This document shows, piece by piece, positions 8,701-9,720 of a DNA stretch of 9,720 nt. Source of the DNA: an uncultured Eubacteriales bacterium (lineage in GTDB: Bacteria > Bacillota > Clostridia > Oscillospirales > Oscillospiraceae). The stretch is taken from NCBI GenBank assembly GCA_902477055.1, contig CABSFY010000087.1, positions 1 to 9,720 on the forward strand. Direction: 5' to 3'. Below the pieces are notes generated by a model. It was not told the DNA's origin. It made no database searches and was given only the letters and a program-made list of their open reading frames with translations. The position numbers were made by a program, and so were the translations under genes. Positions within the stretch are counted from its first letter, which is position 1. Every line of letters begins with the position of its first letter.

Positions 8701-8769
8701 CACGTTCATCGGCAGCAGCGACAGGAGCAGACATGCGATGAGCAGGATACTTGCCAGTCGTTTTTTCAT
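2764..8769 (-). CDS. Giant SLH-anchored mosaic surface protein (adhesin-like)
   Basis: A 2001-residue exported wall protein. Residues 1-25 are a Sec signal peptide with likely cleavage after VFA. About 28-680 is a repetitive beta-helix region (many SGGT, TLNG, LTLNAG rungs). About 686-760 is a divergent InlB-type repeat. From 762 come three full and one partial 107-residue Cys/His repeats, to about 1190. About 1215-1520 contains GLUG-type motifs (VGGLVGFLNMGTLQNC, AGGLTGYAWSSRIENC). About 1525-1583 is a Listeria-Bacteroides (InlB) repeat (GYDFMGWYTD, VLYAKW). About 1587-1800 holds six ~38-residue CxxC repeats. Three SLH domains end the protein (about 1815-1868, 1877-1930, 1942-1996) with TRAMLV, TREQMA and TRAQVA signatures. 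SLH triplets bind pyruvylated secondary wall polymers in many Gram-positives, so a wall-bound adhesin or scaffold role is inferred. An in-frame ATG five codons upstream lacks a ribosome site, so the ATG at 8769 is chosen. It follows tetR in an apparent operon. No catalytic motif was recognised. Confidence 0.9.
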   Translation of the reverse strand: MKKRLASILLIACLLLSLLPMNVFAATEYELYINEFQFTSTNLTYTGEAGSAVYSPQTKTLSLNNLTIRTTQINALIYSEIPDLTINVNGTTTINLLDSSPIGGSDVGTDQTNHAFMLNAATTIKGQSGNKSIDKIVINSKSIGVAKPEPDGTTRVGISSASQLTLQDITLSMTDNSAANKVGHASLLRAGGYTTISGCTLDAQKCAHGVFMLEKAAANIAGTELSMNLNGTLTSGLNFSPGTTNLVSNCSGTINATYPLYSQGSVTVNNAAGGKLTLNGTKAAAIAAENKGAAGGKLLFQDANVVLTSSDSYGIHLQPNASAELKRSTVDVTAPNICVYVDENATLSLTDGSDRTCRLYLKGTNTAEGGSVGIYAKGSVSFNAGLLSVSNVYTAIQNMSTGTVDFSGGNHTLDAATCGYNNNGTGKLKIGGNVNVTVNALIGIQLTKNTGGILQMSGGTLNLNCGETGLRLQNGAGKTTLSGGRLNITGTGSTPTADGIMAYSAIEFSGTEVFFQRCKRDLISLNGANKLTAGKLSLSGTSMGAQLSGGFEMTGGEIVSDCASLGIVVTDGTAALKNGKLTLNAGYPLYLQRGGVLDFAGAEVKATATENCALYVDPNTANGVSSYRITGGTVVLQSTQAAANAVYTSLPANYGVWVGADEASAAPVSTVTQPVLARNKYARFAEKQSYTLTLVNVKEGTSATVVGGDAITYTAADAPEGQHFSRWELTVGTSTTSVGTNATYTGTMPYSNATLTAVYESCRGGTATCKERATCEVCGKPYGSLAPHSYTAEVADAKYLKTEADCDHAAVYYKSCTGCGESSKGTEFEATFTHGEPLGHDWGAWTSNGDGTHTRVCARDAAHTETKNCHGGTADCTHKPVCEDCGTEYGKLGEHSYTAEVADAKYLKSEADCDHAAVYYKSCTGCGESSKGTEFEATFTHGEPLGHDWGAWTSNGDDTHTRVCARDAAHTETKNCHGGTADCTHKPVCEDCGAEYGELGTHSYTAEVADAKYLKSEADCDHAAVYYKSCTGCGESSKGTEFEATFESGEPLGHQWGAWTSNGDDTHTRVCARDAAHTETKPCHGGIADCNHKPVCEDCGAEYGAGTNHDFTAEIVGEKYLRSEADCDHAAVYYKSCTRCGESSEGTEQEATFESGAPLGHIPVTDPETELLTQGEHCSVCGAVLTAQQPKLASFWTDEGNYDAALYASEPGDWVIYDAADLAALAKKVESGSTFKGCTVTLAADIDLSGHLWIPIGYFSRTASGATPLLFEGTFDGGLHKITGMFACPQGYSRSIAEVGLFGYVNEGTVRDLLLFGTVSYSSAVDGSNAVGGLVGFLNMGTLQNCGFVGSVYLYSGNKFSHDAGGLTGYAWSSRIENCYAIASVEASVPHSTISVGGVGGATTGWSGPLTVRNCYLAVKLRATAVENTRACIGGLAPENYLSGEGHTVENNFVQHGFAVNGYVKESALNGTLLRKSAMQSDTLLNALNDYVSRNPGSGMRTWTLDPAQNGGYPVFGVSVWFISNLTGVENSFSALPYGGKAEAYVPTATGYDFMGWYTDEALTEAFDFTQPVTENTVLYAKWKLHVCTPGACIVGENGLHYTLCTVCGERLDCEYTEAVIDPTCTSAGYTVHTCTNCGSSYIDTIIEGGHKWVTTVTPPTHTEPGYTLYECSVCKESYKTDYTAPAGHVFDEGTVTKEATCTAEGEMTYTCSCGVTHTAPIPMTEHVLSAAVTAPTCTELGYTTHSCKHCDYSYTDTPVGALGHTWDMGIVTAAPSLTKTGKLIQTCTVCKETKETILPMLSVCTGGEGCPSSAYKDVPGAENWAHVGIDFVLKSGLFYGTSDTTFSPDDTMTRAMLVTVLYRLEGQPKVSAKNPFSDVASGTWYTDAVIWAAENKIVNGIGDGKFDPDGEITREQMAAILYRYSSFKGLTLTEGDFAAEYPDEKAISAYALEAMRWANAEFLINGTRDGSTTYLDPQGHATRAQVAAILMRYVQNILSK
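3370..4011 (-). repeat. Six degenerate ~38-residue CxxC repeats before the SLH domains
   Basis: Residues about 1587-1800 contain CTVCG, CTNCG, CSVCK, CSCG, CKHC and CTVCK, spaced 30-40 residues apart, each usually preceded by a TCTxxGYT-like segment and followed by a GH dipeptide. Some units have lost residues: CxC instead of CxxC at 1712-1714, and His or Leu replacing the upstream Cys in units 3 and 6. Repeats of this look are common in clostridial wall proteins and probably act as stalk modules. Confidence 0.75.
5203..6486 (-). repeat. Tandem 321-bp (107-residue) Cys/His-rich repeats inside the SLH protein
   Basis: Units begin at 6486, 6165, 5844 and 5523 (residues 762, 869, 976, 1083), each exactly 321 bp. 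The fourth diverges after about 5290. A full unit has eight cysteines at unit positions 1, 8, 14, 17, 45, 55, 58 and 96, including two CxxCG knuckles (VCEDCG and KSCTGCG), plus several histidines. Long stretches are nearly identical in DNA as well as protein, which points to recent duplication or ongoing gene conversion. Metal binding or disulfide stabilisation is possible but unproven. Confidence 0.9.
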
Positions 8770-8773
8770 GGGG

Positions 8774-8781
8774 ACCTCCTT
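8774..8781 (-). promoter_or_regulatory. Ribosome binding site that fixes the SLH-protein start and touches the tetR stop
   Basis: AAGGAGGT overlaps the last base of the tetR TGA (8783-8781) and ends four bases before the ATG at 8769. An ATG at 8784 forms an ATGA overlap with the tetR stop, but it precedes rather than follows the ribosome site and would translate it as Lys-Glu-Val. The arrangement suggests translational coupling of the two genes. Confidence 0.8.
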
Positions 8782-9485
8782 CATGATATGTCGGGTGAGG
8801 GCTCGGAAAGGGAAAACTCGAATTTCATTGCAAGCGCGGAGAAGAGCGCCTGCATGACCTTGTCGGCAATCTGGGTAATGTCGAGCTTGGAAATCACGAC
8901 GATTGCAGCCTCCTGCTCCTCCTGCGGCACGCGGTAAGCACCGAGTGCCATGCGCAGGAAGCGCTCGAGCTTGCGCTGCAGGGTAAAGTAGATGTCGCAG
9001 GGACGGGCCATGTAGCCGAGCATAATTCCCGACGAGCCAATCTCCAGCTCGTAGAAATCGCTCGCCTCGCAGCCGGGCAGATACGAGGCAAAGATGTGGG
9101 TTAGCCGCTCGGCGGTCTTGCGGTGGATGACCTCCGCCATCTGCGGCTGTGTGTAGGCCTCCAAATAGATCTCGCGGATGTTTTCGTTGCGTTCGACGAT
9201 TGCCATCTGGATCGCGGTTTCGACGGCATACAGCAGGACAGGACTTGCGTCTGCGCCGAGGAGCTGGGCGGCGGCATCGAACTGGTTTTCAAACATGAAT
9301 TCCACCAGCTCCATCAGGACACCGTCCTTCGTGCGGAAAATGTTGTGGAAGGTGCTCGAGGAAACGCCTGCCTCGGCAATTACGTCCGCCAGCTTTGTTT
9401 CGCGGTAGCCTCTGAGGATAAACAGCCGGACACAGGAGGATAAAATACGCCGCTTGGCCTCCTCGCTGTCGTATCTTCTGGACAA
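8781..9485 (-). CDS. TetR/AcrR-family transcriptional regulator
   Basis: A 234-residue one-component repressor. Residues about 10-60 match the TetR N-terminal helix-turn-helix: ILSSCVRLFILRGYRETKLADVIAEAG then VSSSTFHNIFRTKDGVL, with the usual glycine after helix 1 and the F-H-N-I-F segment in place of the common F-Y-x-x-F. The rest (about 65-234) is the helical ligand and dimer domain, too variable to name a ligand. I place the start at the TTG at 9485 because AAAGGAGG ends seven bases before it; the longer frame from a TTG at 9503 would run through that ribosome site. There is no in-frame ATG near the start. A perfect 18-bp palindrome over its promoter suggests it represses itself and, through cotranscription, the downstream SLH protein. 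No efflux pump gene, a common TetR partner, lies beside it in the window. Family assignment is firm; targets and ligand are inferred or unknown. Confidence 0.93.
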   Translation of the reverse strand: MSRRYDSEEAKRRILSSCVRLFILRGYRETKLADVIAEAGVSSSTFHNIFRTKDGVLMELVEFMFENQFDAAAQLLGADASPVLLYAVETAIQMAIVERNENIREIYLEAYTQPQMAEVIHRKTAERLTHIFASYLPGCEASDFYELEIGSSGIMLGYMARPCDIYFTLQRKLERFLRMALGAYRVPQEEQEAAIVVISKLDITQIADKVMQALFSALAMKFEFSLSEPSPDIS

Positions 9486-9492
9486 ACACGAA

Positions 9493-9500
9493 CCTCCTTT
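9493..9500 (-). promoter_or_regulatory. Ribosome binding site that fixes the tetR TTG start
   Basis: AAAGGAGG lies seven bases before the TTG at 9485. The alternative TTG at 9503 would place this site inside the coding frame and has no ribosome site of its own. A GTG lying between is out of frame. Confidence 0.8.
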
Positions 9501-9509
9501 CAAATTATA

Positions 9510-9527
9510 ATTGAGTTACAACTCAAT
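9510..9527. promoter_or_regulatory. Putative TetR operator palindrome
   Basis: A perfect inverted repeat: ATTGAGTT, a 2-base centre AC, then AACTCAAT. It covers the end of the tetR -10 box and the predicted transcription start. Its size, symmetry and position fit a TetR dimer site used for autorepression. The sequence is seen directly; binding is inferred. No second exact copy was noticed in the window, including at the two other predicted promoters. Confidence 0.7.
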
Positions 9528-9554
9528 CATAGCACACAGAAATGCGAATTGCAA
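9526..9554 (-). promoter_or_regulatory. Sigma-A promoter of the tetR-SLH operon
   Basis: On the minus strand TTGCAA (9554-9549) is followed after exactly 17 bases by TATGAT (9531-9526). This is close to the sigma-A consensus and predicts a start point near 9519, about 34 bases before the TTG start codon. The -10 box runs into the palindrome at 9510-9527. Confidence 0.75.
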
Positions 9555-9580
9555 GCGGCTAAGTGCGAAGATACGGAAAA

Positions 9581-9595
9581 ATATTATTATAATAT
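9581..9595. repeat. AT-only palindrome between the two divergent promoters
   Basis: ATATTAT-T-ATAATAT, a perfect 7-1-7 inverted repeat in the gap between the tetR promoter and the right-hand repeat. It contains TATAAT on the plus strand and also on the minus strand, but neither has a recognisable -35 box at 16-18 bases. It may be a regulator site or simply an AT-rich upstream region. Confidence 0.4.
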
Positions 9596-9600
9596 GTATC

Positions 9601-9664
9601 GGCCGGGGGAGATGACCCCTCAGTCACGCGTTCCGCGTGCCAGCTCCCCTTGATAAGGGGAGCT
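9601..9664. repeat. Composite palindromic intergenic repeat at the right edge
   Basis: The segment starts GGCCGGGGGAGATGACCCCTC, contains hairpin CACGCG-TTC-CGCGTG (9625-9639), and ends with hairpin AGCTCCCCTT-GAT-AAGGGGAGCT (9642-9664, perfect 10-bp stem). From memory, this GGGGAGCT...GTGACTGAGGGG pattern is a common dispersed repeat in Oscillospirales genomes. It is non-coding. Confidence 0.6.
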
Positions 9665-9678
9665 AGGCAGGTTATAAT
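9650..9678 (+). promoter_or_regulatory. Plus-strand sigma-A promoter for a gene beyond the window
   Basis: TTGATA (9650-9655), 17 bases, then a perfect TATAAT (9673-9678) predict a start near 9685. A GAGGAGGG run (9697-9704) and GGGAG (9711-9715) follow, so a plus-strand gene probably begins at or just past 9720. The -35 box spans the loop of the repeat hairpin at 9642-9664. This gene would be divergent from tetR. Confidence 0.65.
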
Positions 9679-9720
9679 TCGAAGTGCAACACCCGCGAGG
9701 AGGGAAAAAAGGGAGACAAT

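Noticed and set aside
8769..8784. Upstream ATG at 8784 as start of the SLH protein, giving an ATGA overlap with tetR
   Set aside because: The AAGGAGGT site lies downstream of that ATG and five bases or fewer before the ATG at 8769, and the signal peptide starts naturally at MKKR.
8146..8937. A 263-codon plus-strand frame crossing the SLH-tetR junction
   Set aside because: It is antisense to two well-supported genes, has no ribosome site, and its composition changes where the sense gene changes.
8781..9485. TetR as regulator of a drug efflux pump
   Set aside because: No transporter gene lies in the window; the only cotranscribed neighbour is the surface protein.

Overview
The window looks like chromosomal DNA from a Gram-positive gut-type Clostridia species, most likely of the Oscillospirales/Ruminococcaceae kind. 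The clues are GC-rich coding sequence with AT-rich intergenic gaps, strong AAGGAGG ribosome binding sites, S-layer homology (SLH) domains, a SipW-type signal peptide, and short palindromic intergenic repeats of a kind I recall from genomes of this group. The taxonomic call is inference.

All three genes lie on the minus strand, so they are read from right to left. At 9485-8781 is a TetR-family repressor with a TTG start. It has its own sigma-A promoter (9526-9554), and an 18-bp perfect palindrome (9510-9527) overlaps the -10 box and start point, which is the layout expected for autorepression. Eleven bases after its stop begins a 2001-residue secreted surface protein (8769-2764). Its ribosome binding site overlaps the tetR stop, so the two very likely form one operon. 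The surface protein reads, in order: signal peptide, long beta-helix region, divergent InlB-type repeat, three and a half tandem 107-residue Cys/His-rich repeats, GLUG-type beta region, InlB repeat, six ~38-residue CxxC repeats, three SLH domains. It ends at a strong hairpin terminator (2684-2723).

The 516-bp gap at 2248-2763 holds the terminator hairpins, two diverged ~52-bp direct repeats bracketing a good promoter (2545-2573), and a ~104-bp palindromic repeat. The promoter would give a leader of about 290 nt before the third gene (2247-154). That gene encodes a 697-residue secreted protein with a TasA/camelysin-like N-terminus and SipW-type signal peptide, fused to a beta-helix region. It ends at an intrinsic terminator (111-142).

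The right edge (9556-9720) holds another palindromic repeat and a near-consensus plus-strand promoter whose -35 box lies in a repeat hairpin. It points at a gene beyond the window.

Taken together this is a cell-surface locus: an SLH-anchored giant adhesin-like protein under a local TetR repressor, next to a fibre-type secreted protein. I see no complete new enzymatic or defence system. The less ordinary parts are the repeat structures and the regulatory layout.
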